A DNA stretch of 64,000 bases from Listeria cossartiae subsp. cossartiae (GCF_014224155.1 NZ_JAASUI010000004.1:163705-227704); one strand, 5' to 3'; positions 14,436 to 25,068 are shown, counted from the first letter of the stretch. Translations and numbers: made by a program. Notes: generated by a model not told the origin, from the letters alone.

Positions 14436-15302
14436 TTAACGAAAAACTTCTGCGCCGCTTCCTTCGACATCGAGAAGAAGAACGTCCGCATCGATTTCCA
14501 GTGTTTGTAAAGATGTTTGTAGTGTATTTGCTACATCACGTGGAGCAAATACTAAGACGGTTGGACCAGCGCCACTTAGACATGCGGCGTAAGCACCCTC
14601 ACTTTTGGCAATGTCGCGAATTTGGGTTAAATGTGGAACTAATTTGCTGCGATATTTTTCATGCCATAAATCACGTTCCATCATTTCGCCGGCTAGTGTC
14701 ATATCATTGCGCAAAATGGCTGCAATCATCACGTTGGCAATGCTGCTTGCTTGGACTGCTTCTTTGAACGGAAGCGTATCAGGAAGCACACCGCGACTTT
14801 CCGAAGTAAGTAGTTCGGTTTTTGGGATAAAAGCAATTAAAGCACAATCTGGGAAAAGGTGGCGCACATAAAAATCTTCCCCTTCTAATTTTGCTCCTAC
14901 GACCCAGTTTCCTAGGACAGCAGGCGCTACATTATCCGGATGACCTTCTATTTCAGCGGCAATACGAACTTTTTCTTCTTTGGAAAGATGGAGTTCTGCA
15001 AGTGTATTAGCTAATTCAATTCCCGCAACAACTGCGGCAGAGCTACTGCCAAGTCCGCGAGCTGGTGGAATATCACACGTCATCACTAAATGGTGTGGCG
15101 TTAAATTAGGGGCTAAATTGAGCGCTGTTTCAATAATCACATTGGTTTCGTCATGTGGAATCCCACCGCCAATATTATGTTCGATATACCAAGATTCCGT
15201 TTCTTCGCAAATATCGAGCGTTAAATATAGCGTTAAGGCTAAACCGCAAGAATCAAAACCAGGACCAAGATTGGCCGTTGTTGCCGGGACACGAATACGC
15301 AT
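14436..15302 (-). CDS. thrB: Homoserine kinase
   Basis: Phosphorylates homoserine to O-phosphohomoserine for threonine synthesis. The 288-residue GHMP kinase has the ATP-binding motif PPARGLGSSSAAVVAGIE near residues 85-102, an N-terminal VPATTANLGPGFDSCG substrate-binding segment, and the C-terminal CLSGAGPTVLVF motif. Its start overlaps the thrC stop by one base. It is the last gene of the hom-thrC-thrB operon and ends in a terminator. Confidence 0.97.
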   Translation of the reverse strand: MRIRVPATTANLGPGFDSCGLALTLYLTLDICEETESWYIEHNIGGGIPHDETNVIIETALNLAPNLTPHHLVMTCDIPPARGLGSSSAAVVAGIELANTLAELHLSKEEKVRIAAEIEGHPDNVAPAVLGNWVVGAKLEGEDFYVRHLFPDCALIAFIPKTELLTSESRGVLPDTLPFKEAVQASSIANVMIAAILRNDMTLAGEMMERDLWHEKYRSKLVPHLTQIRDIAKSEGAYAACLSGAGPTVLVFAPRDVANTLQTSLQTLEIDADVLLLDVEGSGAEVFR

Positions 15303-16357
15303 TAAGCATTCACTCCTGAACGTAAATGTGTGCGCATTGCTTCAATATCATCTACATGGGAAATTGGAATTTCATGCACGCTCATCGCAGTATCTGGATC
15401 TTTTAAGCCGTTTCCAGTGAATACGCAAACGACCGTTTCACCTTGTTTGATTGTTCCGTTTGCTACATGTTGGATGACACCAGCTAAAGATGCGGCAGAA
15501 CCCGGCTCGATGAAGACACCATCTTGTGCGGCGATTTTTTTATAAGCATTCACAATTTCGTCGTCTGTTACAGAATGAATGTAACCACCAGATTCATCGC
15601 GAGCTGCTTCTGCAAGCCCCCAACTAGCTGGATTTCCGATACGAATCGCTGTTGCAATTGTTTCCGGATTATCAATTGGTTTTCCTTGAACAATCGCAGC
15701 GGCTCCTTCTGCTTCAAAACCGTGCATCCGCGGCAGTCCAGAAGCTTTAGCCTCATTCCATTCTTTAAAACCTTTCCAGTATGCAGAAATATTTCCGGCA
15801 TTACCGACTGGAATTGCAAGAACGTCTGGCGCGGAACCTAATTGCTCACAGATTTCGAACGCAGCAGTTTTTTGCCCTTCTAAACGGTATGGATTCACAG
15901 AGTTTACAAGTGTTACAGCTTCAGTTTCAGCAAGTTCACGAACCGATTTTAATGCTTCGTCAAAATTACCTTGAATCGAGATAATATCAGCGCCATACAT
16001 AACCGCTTGCGCTAATTTACCAAGAGCGACTTTGCCTTCTGGAATAACGATGTAAGCTTTCAATCCGGCACGTGTTGCGTATGCGGCCGCGGCTGCGGAA
16101 GTATTCCCAGTGGATGCACAAATAACCGCTTCGGCACCTTCTTCTTTCGCTTTAGCAACAGCCATAACCATTCCACGATCTTTAAAAGAACCAGTTGGAT
16201 TTAAGCCTTCGTATTTTCCGTATAAAGTAACACCGAGTTCTTTGGACAAATTTGGTAATGGAATAAGTGGTGTATTTCCTTCCGCAAGTGAGATCATTGG
16301 CGTTTTATCAGTTACTGGTAGATATTCTTTATATTTTTCTAGTAAACCTTTATACAT
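15302..16357 (-). CDS. thrC: Threonine synthase
   Basis: PLP enzyme converting O-phosphohomoserine to threonine. The 351 residues have the PLP lysine at 59 in [11 protein letters not shown], the phosphate-binding [13 protein letters not shown] stretch near 83, and the C-terminal [13 protein letters not shown]. The length matches the short Bacillus-type enzyme. It follows hom after 2 bp and is translationally linked to thrB. Confidence 0.97.
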   Translation of the reverse strand: MYKGLLEKYKEYLPVTDKTPMISLAEGNTPLIPLPNLSKELGVTLYGKYEGLNPTGSFKDRGMVMAVAKAKEEGAEAVICASTGNTSAAAAAYATRAGLKAYIVIPEGKVALGKLAQAVMYGADIISIQGNFDEALKSVRELAETEAVTLVNSVNPYRLEGQKTAAFEICEQLGSAPDVLAIPVGNAGNISAYWKGFKEWNEAKASGLPRMHGFEAEGAAAIVQGKPIDNPETIATAIRIGNPASWGLAEAARDESGGYIHSVTDDEIVNAYKKIAAQDGVFIEPGSAASLAGVIQHVANGTIKQGETVVCVFTGNGLKDPDTAMSVHEIPISHVDDIEAMRTHLRSGVNA

Positions 16358-16359
16358 AT

Positions 16360-17646
16360 TTAACCCTCCACAACGGAATATTTTGCGAGCATTTGCATTT
16401 CTGGCTCATTTTTCACCCGAGCGATTGCTTGTTCTAATTGCGCTTGGCTTGTTGAGTGTGTCACGATAACAACGGTCGCCGTAAAATCATCATACGGTTG
16501 TTGTAAAATTTTATCAAAACCAACGCCAGCTTCCGCAAAAATTTGCGTTAGCTTAAGGAAGGTTCCTGTTTTATCATCCATTGTTAGGCGAAGATAGTAT
16601 TTGGAGAAAACTTGTTCTTTCGGTGTATGTTTTGTTTCGTGTTTGTAGCTGTTAAACGCATTGCCATTCGTGCCTAGACGGCTGTTTTTGGCAACGGTAA
16701 TTAAATCACTAACCACACTTGTTGCTGTTGGTAGTTCGCCAGCACCAGGTCCGTAAAACATTGTTTCTCCGACAGCTGCACCAGTTACAAATACGGCATT
16801 ATTCTCATAGTTAACGCCAGCAAGTGGATGTGCTTTTGGTAATAACACTGGCCCAACATTGACATTCACTGTGCCATTCGTTTCTTCGGCAGTACCTACT
16901 AGTTTAATTTTATAGCCTAATTGGTAGGCTACATCGATATCTTCAGGAGAAATCCCGCGAATACCGTTTGTTTCTACATTATCTAAATTCACATTCATTC
17001 CAAATGCGAGTCTTGTCATAATAACCATTTTTCTAGCTGCATCGATTCCGTCCACATCATTCGTTGGGTCGGATTCGGCAAAACCTAGTGCTTGGGCTTC
17101 TGCTAAAACTTCTTCATATGACTTTTTCTCTGACGTCATTTTTGTTAGCATGAAATTGGTCGTCCCGTTGACGATACCCATAACTTTTTGAATTTTATCT
17201 GCTGCAAGGCTATTTACGATAGTACGTAAAATCGGAATTCCGCCCGCAACACTTGCTTCATAAAACAAATCACATTGATTAGCTTGTGCAACTGCAACTA
17301 ATTCGTCGCCGTGAAGCGCAATCAAATCCTTATTCGCAGTTACTACATGTTTTCCAGCTTTCAAGGCCTGCAAAATGTATTCCCGCGCAGTTGTGATGCT
17401 GCCCATAACCTCGACAACAACAGCAATTTCTGGATCATCCAGTACATCAGACGGATTGGTGGTTAGTTCAAAACCTTTTGTTTCATAACGGCGATTTTTC
17501 TCTAAGTCGCGAACTAGCACTTTCTTTACAGAAATATGGTATCCAGTTACTTGACTAATTTTTTCTTGATGCTCTTCTAAAATATGAATAACACCGCTAC
17601 CTACCGTTCCAAATCCTAACACACCTACTTGTAACTTTGCTTCCAC
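16360..17646 (-). CDS. hom: Homoserine dehydrogenase
   Basis: Reduces aspartate semialdehyde to homoserine with NAD(P)H, the branch point to threonine and methionine. The 428 residues comprise an N-terminal Rossmann fold ([12 protein letters not shown] from residue 8), a catalytic domain with [12 protein letters not shown] near 160, and a C-terminal ACT domain (about 350-428) that normally gives feedback inhibition by threonine. The start is a GTG at 17646 with a strong aaggagg site. It is the first gene of hom-thrC-thrB. Confidence 0.96.
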   Translation of the reverse strand: MEAKLQVGVLGFGTVGSGVIHILEEHQEKISQVTGYHISVKKVLVRDLEKNRRYETKGFELTTNPSDVLDDPEIAVVVEVMGSITTAREYILQALKAGKHVVTANKDLIALHGDELVAVAQANQCDLFYEASVAGGIPILRTIVNSLAADKIQKVMGIVNGTTNFMLTKMTSEKKSYEEVLAEAQALGFAESDPTNDVDGIDAARKMVIMTRLAFGMNVNLDNVETNGIRGISPEDIDVAYQLGYKIKLVGTAEETNGTVNVNVGPVLLPKAHPLAGVNYENNAVFVTGAAVGETMFYGPGAGELPTATSVVSDLITVAKNSRLGTNGNAFNSYKHETKHTPKEQVFSKYYLRLTMDDKTGTFLKLTQIFAEAGVGFDKILQQPYDDFTATVVIVTHSTSQAQLEQAIARVKNEPEMQMLAKYSVVEG

Positions 17647-17728
17647 TTGAAAACCTCCTTATTATTGTTTAACAAAACAGAAAATTTAACTTTTTTATTA
17701 CCTACTCATAAAAAAAGTAATTAGTGAT

Positions 17729-17758
17729 ATTATACGCAACTTCACAGGCAAAAGTAAA
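17729..17758 (-). promoter_or_regulatory. Candidate promoter of hom-thrC-thrB
   Basis: On the minus strand, TTTACT (17753-17758) and a perfect TATAAT (17729-17734) are 18 bp apart, about 83 bp upstream of the hom start. No riboswitch or T-box features were seen in the leader. Confidence 0.5.
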
Positions 17759-17796
17759 CCCTTGGAAGGAAAGTTTTTATTTTTAAAATGAATCCA

Positions 17797-17826
17797 TAAA
17801 AAACACACCCAGCAAAAGCTGAGTGC
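17797..17826 (-). terminator. Rho-independent terminator after rpmE2
   Basis: On the minus strand, CACTCAGC pairs with GCTGGGTG across a TTTT loop and a T-run follows. It lies 30 bp after the L31 stop. Confidence 0.85.
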
Positions 17827-17855
17827 GCAAATTATTTCGTTCGTTACATACAGTC

Positions 17856-18101
17856 TTATTTGAGACCGTATTTTTTGTTGAAGCGGTCCACACGGCCGTC
17901 TGCAGTCGCATGTTTTTGTTTACCAGTATAGAACGGGTGCGAATCAGAAGAGATTTCGACACGTAGTAACGGATACTCGTTGCCATCTTCCCATTTAATT
18001 GTTTCGCTTGAGCTCTTAGTAGAACCTGACAAAAATTTGAAATCAGTACTAGTATCAACAAATACCACTGGGCGGTACTCAGGATGAATTCCAGTTTTCA
18101 T
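17856..18101 (-). CDS. rpmE2: 50S ribosomal protein L31 type B (zinc-independent form)
   Basis: Large-subunit protein at the subunit interface. The 81-residue protein begins [16 protein letters not shown] and lacks the CxxC zinc-binding pairs found in the C+ type L31, which marks the zinc-independent type B paralogue. In Bacillus the C- form (YtiA) is Zur-controlled, but here the gene sits among housekeeping genes and I saw no obvious Zur box just upstream. It may therefore be the main L31 of this organism (inference). Confidence 0.95.
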   Translation of the reverse strand: MKTGIHPEYRPVVFVDTSTDFKFLSGSTKSSSETIKWEDGNEYPLLRVEISSDSHPFYTGKQKHATADGRVDRFNKKYGLK

Positions 18102-18202
18102 TTCTTTTCAACTCCTTCGCCCTGAATCATCTGAAACAGAGTAATTAAGTGCTTTTACACACAGTATAAATATTATAACAATGTTAGAGCAAACAAGCAA
18201 GA

Positions 18203-18640
18203 TTATTTTTTTACTTTGAAGATTATCCATTTACTAAACACATAGTTCAGTACAAGTACGATAATGTTTGTCCAGATTTTCGCCCATAATTCATCTACGG
18301 ATAGAACGCTAATTAATAGAATCATAACTAAAATATCTATTATATAGGTTAAACAGCGGAATCCAAAGAAAGAACTCGCTTCACGAAGGCGATCTTTCCA
18401 AGTAGGTGTATAACTATCAAACACAAATTTCTTATTAGAAAAGTAAGCGAAAAGAACTGATGCGATAAAAGCAATGGTGTTTGCAATACGGTAATCCCAG
18501 TTCAACACATATGTACACAGCCAAAATGTCACAATATTAATAAGAGTAGTGAATCCACCCATAATTAGATACATGAAAATACTGTGCACCTGATCTGTAT
18601 ACCACGGAATTTTATTTAATAATTGTCTTATTTTACTCAT
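18203..18640 (-). CDS. gtcA: GtrA-family membrane protein required for teichoic acid glycosylation
   Basis: The 145-residue GtrA-like protein has four hydrophobic segments (about 18-40, 48-66, 84-110, 117-138) and a basic N-terminus. In Listeria, GtcA is needed for sugar decoration of wall and lipoteichoic acid, probably by moving undecaprenyl-phosphate sugars across the membrane. Here it starts only 27 bp after the rho stop. I recall that serotype 1/2a strains carry a glycosyltransferase gene at this point, so its absence is notable (see findings). Confidence 0.9.
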   Translation of the reverse strand: MSKIRQLLNKIPWYTDQVHSIFMYLIMGGFTTLINIVTFWLCTYVLNWDYRIANTIAFIASVLFAYFSNKKFVFDSYTPTWKDRLREASSFFGFRCLTYIIDILVMILLISVLSVDELWAKIWTNIIVLVLNYVFSKWIIFKVKK

Positions 18641-18667
18641 AAAATAACTTCTTTCTCTGCATGATTT

Positions 18668-19939
18668 TTATTTTTTAAACATCTCTTCTTGCAACAACTC
18701 ATAAAAAGCTTCGTTATTCTCTGTTTTCTTCAAATAGCGCACGAAGCGTTCAGAAATCTCAAGTCCATCGCTTTGTTTTGGCATTGCTTTACGGATTTTC
18801 CAAAGTTGTTCTAGGCGTTCTTTGGATAGTAGTAATTCTTCTTTTCGTGTTCCAGAGCGGCGCATATCAATCGCTGGGAAGACGCGGCGTTCTGCAAGTT
18901 GACGGTCAAGGTGTAATTCCATGTTTCCAGTTCCTTTGAATTCCTCGTAAATAACATCGTCCATGCGTGAACCCGTATCAACTAAGGCCGTTGCAAGGAT
19001 TGTCAAACTTCCACCTTCTTCAATATTACGAGCGGCACCAAAGAAACGCTTAGGTCGATGGAAAGCTGCTGGATCAATACCGCCGGAAAGCGTACGACCA
19101 CTTGGCGGAATAACTAAATTGTAAGCTCTCGCTAGTCGCGTAATGCTATCCATTAGAATAACAACATCTCGTTTTTGTTCAACTAGACGCATCGCACGTT
19201 CCAGTACTAATTCTGCCACTTTAATGTGGTTTTCTGGTACTTCATCAAATGTAGAACTGACCACATCGGCTTTTACAGAACGTTCGATATCCGTTACTTC
19301 TTCTGGACGCTCATCAATTAACAAGACAATCAGTTCGGAATCCGGGTGATTCGTTGTAATCGCATTGGCAATTTCTTTGAGCAAGACCGTTTTACCAGCT
19401 TTTGGTGGTGCTACAATCAGTCCCCGTTGACCAAACCCAATTGGTGAAATCAAATCAATTGTTCTAGTAGAAATCGGATTTTTTCCCGTGTCTAAATGAA
19501 TTTGCCGATCTGGGTAAAGTGGCGTTAATCCCGGAAAATGTACTCTTTCTTTCGCAACTTCCGGATTTTCTCCATTAACTGCTTCAACGTGCAGCAAGCC
19601 AAAATAACGTTCGTTTTCTTTCGGAGGCCGAACCTTTCCAGAAACTTTATCCCCAGTTCTTAACTCAAAACGTCTGATTTGGGACGCTGAAATGTAAATG
19701 TCTTCTGAACTAGAAGAATAATTGATAGGACGCAAGAAACCGAAACCTTCATTCGGAATAATTTCTAATACGCCTTCCATGAAGAAAAATCCTTCTTTTT
19801 CCGCGTTTGATTTTAATAAAGCAAAAATTAATTCTCGTTTTGTGAGTTTGCTGTAATAAGCAATTTTATGCTCTTTTGCTAAAGCATAGATTTCTTTAAT
19901 CGTTAAACTTTCTAAGTATGCAATGGACAGTTTAGCCAT
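18668..19939 (-). CDS. rho: Transcription termination factor Rho
   Basis: Hexameric RNA helicase that terminates untranslated transcripts. The 423 residues contain an N-terminal helical RNA-binding subdomain, a cold-shock-like fold (about 52-118, with GFGFLR), and the ATPase with Walker [10 protein letters not shown] at 176-184 followed by [10 protein letters not shown]. The start ATG at 19939 has aaaggtgg 8-9 nt upstream. The leader contains a hairpin at 20008-20036. Confidence 0.96.
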   Translation of the reverse strand: MAKLSIAYLESLTIKEIYALAKEHKIAYYSKLTKRELIFALLKSNAEKEGFFFMEGVLEIIPNEGFGFLRPINYSSSSEDIYISASQIRRFELRTGDKVSGKVRPPKENERYFGLLHVEAVNGENPEVAKERVHFPGLTPLYPDRQIHLDTGKNPISTRTIDLISPIGFGQRGLIVAPPKAGKTVLLKEIANAITTNHPDSELIVLLIDERPEEVTDIERSVKADVVSSTFDEVPENHIKVAELVLERAMRLVEQKRDVVILMDSITRLARAYNLVIPPSGRTLSGGIDPAAFHRPKRFFGAARNIEEGGSLTILATALVDTGSRMDDVIYEEFKGTGNMELHLDRQLAERRVFPAIDMRRSGTRKEELLLSKERLEQLWKIRKAMPKQSDGLEISERFVRYLKKTENNEAFYELLQEEMFKK

Positions 19940-20007
19940 GTATGTACCACCTTTTTGAGTTAATAAATAATAATAGGAATAAATGATAATGGAGGGAATT
20001 TGAGGGA

Positions 20008-20036
20008 AGGCTGAAACGACTTGACTCGTCCAGCCT
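20008..20036 (-). other. Hairpin in the rho leader downstream of murA2
   Basis: AGGCTG and CAGCCT, with inner ACGA/TCGT pairs, form a 10-bp imperfect hairpin between the murA2 stop and rho. On the minus strand it is followed by ccctcaaattcc rather than a T-run, so I do not call it a standard terminator. Confidence 0.4.
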
Positions 20037-20043
20037 CAGATTT

Positions 20044-21315
20044 TTACAATTGTGTTTCTGCTGCACTGCTACGGCTAATGTCAGCCCCGATAGCAGAAAG
20101 TTTTTCAATAATTTTACTATAACCACGTTCGATATGTTCCACGCCATGAATTTCTGTTTGCCCGTCAGCTAAAAGACCAGCAATGACTAGCGCTGCACCG
20201 GCACGTAAATCGGTCGCGGTAACTTTGGAACCTTGCAGTTGGACAGGTCCGCTAATAACAGCCGATCGACCTTCTAGTTTAAATTTCCCGCCCATTCGCT
20301 CAATTTCAGCAATATGTTTAAAACGGCTTGGATAAATCGTGTCCGTAATAACGCTACTACCTTCCGCGCGTGTTAAAAGTGCGGTTAGTGGCTGCTGCAA
20401 ATCGGTTGGGAAACCTGGATACGCATAAGTTTTAATATCTACTTTTTTTACTTTGTCTACTTCTCCTACAAAAATAGCATCTTCCTCAATATCCATCGGA
20501 ACGCCCATTTCTGTAAGCTTAGCAATGATTCCTTCTAAATGAGTAGGAATAACATTTTCGATTCGTACGCCTTTACCTGAAGCCGCCGCAAGTACCATAA
20601 AGGTTCCCGCTTCGATTCGATCTGGAATAATCGTGTGATGGCAACCATGCAGATGCTCTACACCAGTGATGCGAATAGTATCTGTTCCTGCCCCTTTGAT
20701 AATTGCGCCCATATTAGTTAAAAGTGTTGCAACATCAATGATTTCCGGTTCTTTAGCCGCGTTTTCGATAATTGTTTTTCCTTTTGCACGAACAGCTGCT
20801 AGCATGATATTAATTGTAGCGCCTACACTTACAACATCAAGGTAAATTCGCGCGCCTTTTAACTCATCAGCACGTAAATAAATAGCTCCTTGTTCGTTAG
20901 TTACTTTTGCGCCTAGAGCTTCGAAGCCTTTAATATGCTGATCGATTGGACGTGGGCCTAAATAACAACCACCTGGAAGACCAATAACGGCTTTCTTAAA
21001 ACGGCCTAACATTGCACCCATTAAATAATAAGATGCACGTAATTTCTTCACATTGCCTGATGGAAGTGGCATCGAAATCATATCTGTTGGATCAATAACT
21101 GCTGTTTTATTATCATAGCGAACCGTGCCGCCAAGTTCTTCTAAAATATCATAAAGTGTATATACATCCGAAATATCTGGTAACCCTTCTAAAACTACTT
21201 CAGACTCCGCCAAAATTGCAGCTGGAATCAAGGCCACCGCACTATTTTTCGCACCATCTACTTGCAAAGTGCCAGCTAATTTTTTACCGCCTTGAATAAT
21301 CAGTTTATCCGTCAC
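20044..21315 (-). CDS. murZ: UDP-N-acetylglucosamine 1-carboxyvinyltransferase, second paralogue
   Basis: Transfers enolpyruvate from PEP to UDP-GlcNAc, the first committed step of peptidoglycan synthesis and the fosfomycin target. The 423 residues have the catalytic Cys117 in [13 protein letters not shown] and the substrate pair Lys23-Asn24. Firmicutes have two paralogues. The position next to rho and the laf and fba genes matches the second one (murZ, also called murA2), while murA is usually near the atp operon end. Because Cys is present rather than Asp, fosfomycin binding is expected. Confidence 0.92.
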   Translation of the reverse strand: MTDKLIIQGGKKLAGTLQVDGAKNSAVALIPAAILAESEVVLEGLPDISDVYTLYDILEELGGTVRYDNKTAVIDPTDMISMPLPSGNVKKLRASYYLMGAMLGRFKKAVIGLPGGCYLGPRPIDQHIKGFEALGAKVTNEQGAIYLRADELKGARIYLDVVSVGATINIMLAAVRAKGKTIIENAAKEPEIIDVATLLTNMGAIIKGAGTDTIRITGVEHLHGCHHTIIPDRIEAGTFMVLAAASGKGVRIENVIPTHLEGIIAKLTEMGVPMDIEEDAIFVGEVDKVKKVDIKTYAYPGFPTDLQQPLTALLTRAEGSSVITDTIYPSRFKHIAEIERMGGKFKLEGRSAVISGPVQLQGSKVTATDLRAGAALVIAGLLADGQTEIHGVEHIERGYSKIIEKLSAIGADISRSSAAETQL

Positions 21316-21432
21316 AAATGTACCCTTCTTTCCTGAAGCTTGTCATACTTTTTCATTATCCATTAATTTGATTTACTTTGCAAGATGCTTTCTTTAAAAA
21401 AAGCCGGGAACTGTCCGCCCCCAAGCTTTCTA

Positions 21433-22506
21433 TTATTGTGGTATATTTTTGACTGGTGTTTTTGCGAGTGCTTCAATATGCGGCTTGATTTTCTTCGATG
21501 CTGTATCTTTTATTAACAAAGCTCCTGCGCCAAACACGATGCAGCTATAATAAGTGATAATCCGCCATAAAACTAGCGCCATGAGCAGTTTCGCTGGACC
21601 AAGTAACATCCCGAATAGCAAAGTGAAAGTATATTCAGCCCCACCAGCCCCGCCCGGAGTTGGCATGACGGTTGCAAACATAATAATAAACGCATGATAC
21701 GTAATCGCCATATACAGCCCGATTCCCGTAACACCAATCGCTTGTAAAATGAAAAATGGAATCGAGAAATAAATCCACAGTTGTAGTGTTGTATAAAAAC
21801 AACAACGCACAATTAATTTCCAGTCTTTCCCAATCCGGCTACTCTCTTCGTGAAAAGTAACAATTTTTTCATCGAGCATATTTCTTAAATTAGCTACTTT
21901 TTCTTTTTTCATAAATAATCGCGTTGGTATAAGTAAGATATGGACTAATTTTGTCGTAAATTTTTGGCTTCTACCTACTAAAATAAGTGCGGCAATAACG
22001 ATGACATGCACGCCAAACCCAAGTAACACGAGGAATTTCAGTTGCGTCACGCCAGTCATTAAATAATGAATTCCAAAAATCAAAATAACTAAAAAGTTCA
22101 GCACAACCATCGCTTGATAAATAATGAATTTCACGAGTAAAACCGAGCTTCCTCGGCCCGCATCCATGCCTTGCTTCGTTAACATCACGAGCTGCGCCGG
22201 TTGCCCACCAGTTGACATCGGAGTAATCGTATTGAAAAATTGGCCAATCATCGTAATTCGAAAAGAGGAAAAGAACCGTTGCTCTTTATTGGCCGGTTTA
22301 GATGCCGTTTGTAAAACGACCGCTTCTAAAAACCAATAAAGAAACATTGCAGCAAATGCCGCCAGTAGCCACCAAGGGTTCACTTTCAACATCGAAGCGA
22401 AAAAAGTGGAGATATCTACGCCTTGAAATTGCCAAATAATAAAGCCGATACTAATCGCTAATACAAGCGCAATATTAAATAGATTTTTCTTCGCAGCTCC
22501 ACTCAT
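21433..22506 (-). CDS. lafC: Flippase-like membrane protein of the laf cluster
   Basis: The 357-residue integral membrane protein of the lysylphosphatidylglycerol synthase TM/UPF0104 family has about eight hydrophobic helices. It contains the conserved PMSTGGQPAQLVMLT and PTPGGAGGAEYTF segments. I start at the ATG at 22506, preceded by gaaggagtg; an upstream in-frame start lies within lafB's end. It follows lafB after 5 bp. Position and family suggest a role linked to the glycolipid anchor of lipoteichoic acid, but the substrate is unknown. Confidence 0.88.
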   Translation of the reverse strand: MSGAAKKNLFNIALVLAISIGFIIWQFQGVDISTFFASMLKVNPWWLLAAFAAMFLYWFLEAVVLQTASKPANKEQRFFSSFRITMIGQFFNTITPMSTGGQPAQLVMLTKQGMDAGRGSSVLLVKFIIYQAMVVLNFLVILIFGIHYLMTGVTQLKFLVLLGFGVHVIVIAALILVGRSQKFTTKLVHILLIPTRLFMKKEKVANLRNMLDEKIVTFHEESSRIGKDWKLIVRCCFYTTLQLWIYFSIPFFILQAIGVTGIGLYMAITYHAFIIMFATVMPTPGGAGGAEYTFTLLFGMLLGPAKLLMALVLWRIITYYSCIVFGAGALLIKDTASKKIKPHIEALAKTPVKNIPQ

Positions 22507-22511
22507 AATTT

Positions 22512-23537
22512 TCACTCCTTCGTTAATAAACCTTGATAAAAGTCCAACCAAATTTGCGCCAGTCGGTCTTCGGAATAATAAGTCGCGCCTCGTTTGGCCG
22601 CTTGCAGCATTTCATTATAGTAATCCGCGTCATTTTGTAAACGCTCAATAGCGCGGATAAATCCTGGATTATCGACCTCTTTGACATAGTAACCATCTAA
22701 AATTTCTTCATATAAATCCAAATTTCGTAATAATATCGGAACGTCCGAGCTCATCGCTTCCAAAATCGCCATTGGGAACAGCTCGTTGTAGGAAGGCATA
22801 AAAAACACATCCGCCATATTGATACAAGCATTCATTTCCGAACGGTCAACAATCCCGATAAATTTCACGTTACTCGGTGGATTATCATAGATTTTTTTCA
22901 ATTCTTCATAGCCAGAAGTAATTTTTCCAAAAGAAAAGCCGCCAGCCCAGACAAATTGAACATCAGGTAGTTGTTTCGCCACCTCGATAAAATCAAGTAC
23001 ACCTTTACGATGCTGCACTTGCCCAATCCCAATCACCGTAAATTTATCAGCTGGAATTCCATATTTTTCCCGCGCAAGTTGTTTTTCCGCCTTTGGAAGT
23101 GGGAAAAAGCTCTTTTTAGAAACGAAATTCGGGATATAATGGATTTTTTCTTCAGGAATATCATATGCAGTTAGTTTCGGTATAAACGAAGGATTAACCA
23201 CAACAATCTCATCCATGCGCTTATAAAATCCAATCAAATATTTATAAAAAACGACCCGGGCGATCCACGGTAATTTCAGACTACCTTCCATTGTTTCCGG
23301 CAGAAAATGAACATATCCAACCCGAACGCCGCGTTTCTTCTTAAAAAAAGTCGAAAGAAAAAAACGGAAATCAACGGTATGATAATGCGTGATATCCGAT
23401 TTCTCCAAACTATTAATCTTCATATCAATTTCATTTATATATCTTTCTTCTAGCAAGTTCACAAGTTCGCGGTAAGCCGATGCTACACCTTGTCCTTTTA
23501 CTTTTTCTGCCGAAGATAGCATTGTCAACTTAATCAC
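22512..23537 (-). CDS. lafB: Glycosyltransferase LafB (galactosyl-glucosyl-diacylglycerol synthesis)
   Basis: The GT4-family glycosyltransferase is 341 residues from a GTG start at 23537 with gagaggt about 9 nt upstream. A longer in-frame ATG has no ribosome binding site. The GT-B fold is shown by VIGIGQVQHRKGVLDFIEVA near residue 190 and the C-terminal FMPSYNELFPMAILEAMSS acceptor/donor motif. In Listeria, LafB adds galactose to glucosyl-diacylglycerol to make the lipoteichoic acid glycolipid anchor. It overlaps lafA by 8 bp, so the pair is coupled. Confidence 0.9.
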   Translation of the reverse strand: MIKLTMLSSAEKVKGQGVASAYRELVNLLEERYINEIDMKINSLEKSDITHYHTVDFRFFLSTFFKKKRGVRVGYVHFLPETMEGSLKLPWIARVVFYKYLIGFYKRMDEIVVVNPSFIPKLTAYDIPEEKIHYIPNFVSKKSFFPLPKAEKQLAREKYGIPADKFTVIGIGQVQHRKGVLDFIEVAKQLPDVQFVWAGGFSFGKITSGYEELKKIYDNPPSNVKFIGIVDRSEMNACINMADVFFMPSYNELFPMAILEAMSSDVPILLRNLDLYEEILDGYYVKEVDNPGFIRAIERLQNDADYYNEMLQAAKRGATYYSEDRLAQIWLDFYQGLLTKE

Positions 23538-24813
23538 GCCGCGATGACCTCTCTTTCCTTTGAACATGCGTAGAAGATGAAAGTGAAAATACTTGTGAAG
23601 CTATTTTGCTTTTTATTAATGTCGGTTTTACTTTAATCGTCCCATTTTGTCGCTTAGCTCGGTAGATTTCTCGAACTTCATTGTATGTAGATTCAATGTT
23701 GATTCCAAATTGGTCCGCAGAAATTGATTCCACTTTGACTCTACCATTTGATGCGACTAATGTTGCGGTGTTTTTATCTGAAAGTATTTTAATTAACAAA
23801 CTTGCAAGCTCGTAATCTTCATCGAATAAAAAGGCCGTTTCTCTGTCGCTTAAAAAGCCTTCAATACTTTCGTCACGTTTAGCTACAACTGGTAAAGATG
23901 CCGCCATTGCTTCAGCGTAAGTTAAGCCTTGCGTTTCTGTCGTTGAGGCACTCACAAAAAGGTCACCTAATTGGTAATATAAACTAATATTTTCCCAGTC
24001 CACTGCTCCGGTGAAAATAACATGTGCTTCTAATTGTTTTTCTTCTACTAATTTTTCTAAGTCTTTACGTACCGGTCCATCGCCAACAATAACTAGTTTG
24101 GCTGTTGGTTTCGTTTGTAGGACTTCTGGCATCGCGTTAATAATCGCATCGATGTTTTTCTCGTGCGCAATTCTTCCAAGCGAAAGTATCACCGGATCTT
24201 CTGCTCCAATACCAAGTGATTTTTTCAGGTCTAAAATTTGCTGTTTCTCAACCGGCGCGAACGATGAAATATCTGTACCTGTTGGAACTGTATACATTAA
24301 TTTGTGGATACCTTGCTCTTCTAAGTGATGTCTTACTTTTGCTGTTGGCGTAATTATCGCATCATAACTATCACAAAATGATTTGGTCATTTTCCCCACC
24401 ATAGACGGCGTTAAAATTTTACCTTTCGCAATATAATGCAAGTAATCGACATACATTGTGTGGTAAGTATGGATAGAAGGAATATGATATTTTTTCGCAA
24501 TTCGCTTACCCAAAAGACCTAATGAGAACTCCGTATGTGTATGGATAACATCTAAATCTAAGCGACCTACTAGCTTGATAAACTTATTCATTCCAGCAAT
24601 TGCTACACGACGTTCTGGAAAAAAGACAAACGGAATACTTGGTAAACGAAATACACGCCCCTCTTCGCTTTCTCTATCAGCGTTTGGATCGGTTGTCGTA
24701 AATATATATACAGTGTGCCCTTGTTTTCTTAGTTCGTTTTCCATAATCATTATCGATGTAGCTACACCGCTAATTTGCGGACTGTAGGTATCCGTAAAAA
24801 TCCCTATATTCAT
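23530..24813 (-). CDS. lafA: Diacylglycerol glucosyltransferase LafA
   Basis: The 427-residue GT4 glycosyltransferase transfers glucose from UDP-Glc to diacylglycerol at the inner membrane face, the first step of the lipoteichoic acid glycolipid anchor. It has the N-terminal glycine loop in SPQISGVATSI, ILSLGRIAHEKNIDAII near residue 210, and the E-x7-E region TETQGLTYAEAMAASLP near 310. The C-terminal 35 residues are basic and Ser-rich. It is the first gene of lafA-lafB-lafC. Confidence 0.92.
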   Translation of the reverse strand: MNIGIFTDTYSPQISGVATSIMIMENELRKQGHTVYIFTTTDPNADRESEEGRVFRLPSIPFVFFPERRVAIAGMNKFIKLVGRLDLDVIHTHTEFSLGLLGKRIAKKYHIPSIHTYHTMYVDYLHYIAKGKILTPSMVGKMTKSFCDSYDAIITPTAKVRHHLEEQGIHKLMYTVPTGTDISSFAPVEKQQILDLKKSLGIGAEDPVILSLGRIAHEKNIDAIINAMPEVLQTKPTAKLVIVGDGPVRKDLEKLVEEKQLEAHVIFTGAVDWENISLYYQLGDLFVSASTTETQGLTYAEAMAASLPVVAKRDESIEGFLSDRETAFLFDEDYELASLLIKILSDKNTATLVASNGRVKVESISADQFGINIESTYNEVREIYRAKRQNGTIKVKPTLIKSKIASQVFSLSSSTHVQRKERSSRRD

Positions 24814-24863
24814 TACTATCGCCTACTCTCTTCCTCGTTGGTTCATTCATCATTTAATATATT

Positions 24864-24872
24864 ATTATAACA
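24864..24872 (-). promoter_or_regulatory. Extended -10 promoter of the laf operon (candidate)
   Basis: On the minus strand, TGTTATAAT (TG-n-TATAAT) lies about 50 bp upstream of lafA. The -35 region is poor, as is common for extended -10 promoters. The rest of 24814-25068 shows only AT-rich sequence and a small CATGC/GCATG hairpin at 24933-24949. Confidence 0.45.
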
Positions 24873-25068
24873 TAACTATAGTAAGTCGTATTACATAACT
24901 AACTACATTATGACTCATTTATTTTGATAAAACATGCGCCTGAAGCATGATTTTTAATCGGGAAATGTGGAGTGTTTACTTTTATTAAATGAAAGCTATA
25001 GTTATCATACCATATTCGCCTTCATAACGATAATTAAATTCCTTCTATAAAAGGCCCTAAGATACACA

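Noticed and set aside
21433..24813. laf cluster as a horizontally acquired capsule or polysaccharide island
   Set aside because: Gene content matches the conserved Listeria lipoteichoic acid anchor operon, codon use looks like its neighbours, and there are no mobile-element traces.
24933..24949. CATGC/GCATG hairpin between fba and lafA as the end of a small RNA
   Set aside because: Stem of only five pairs and no promoter that clearly precedes it; not enough to claim an RNA gene.
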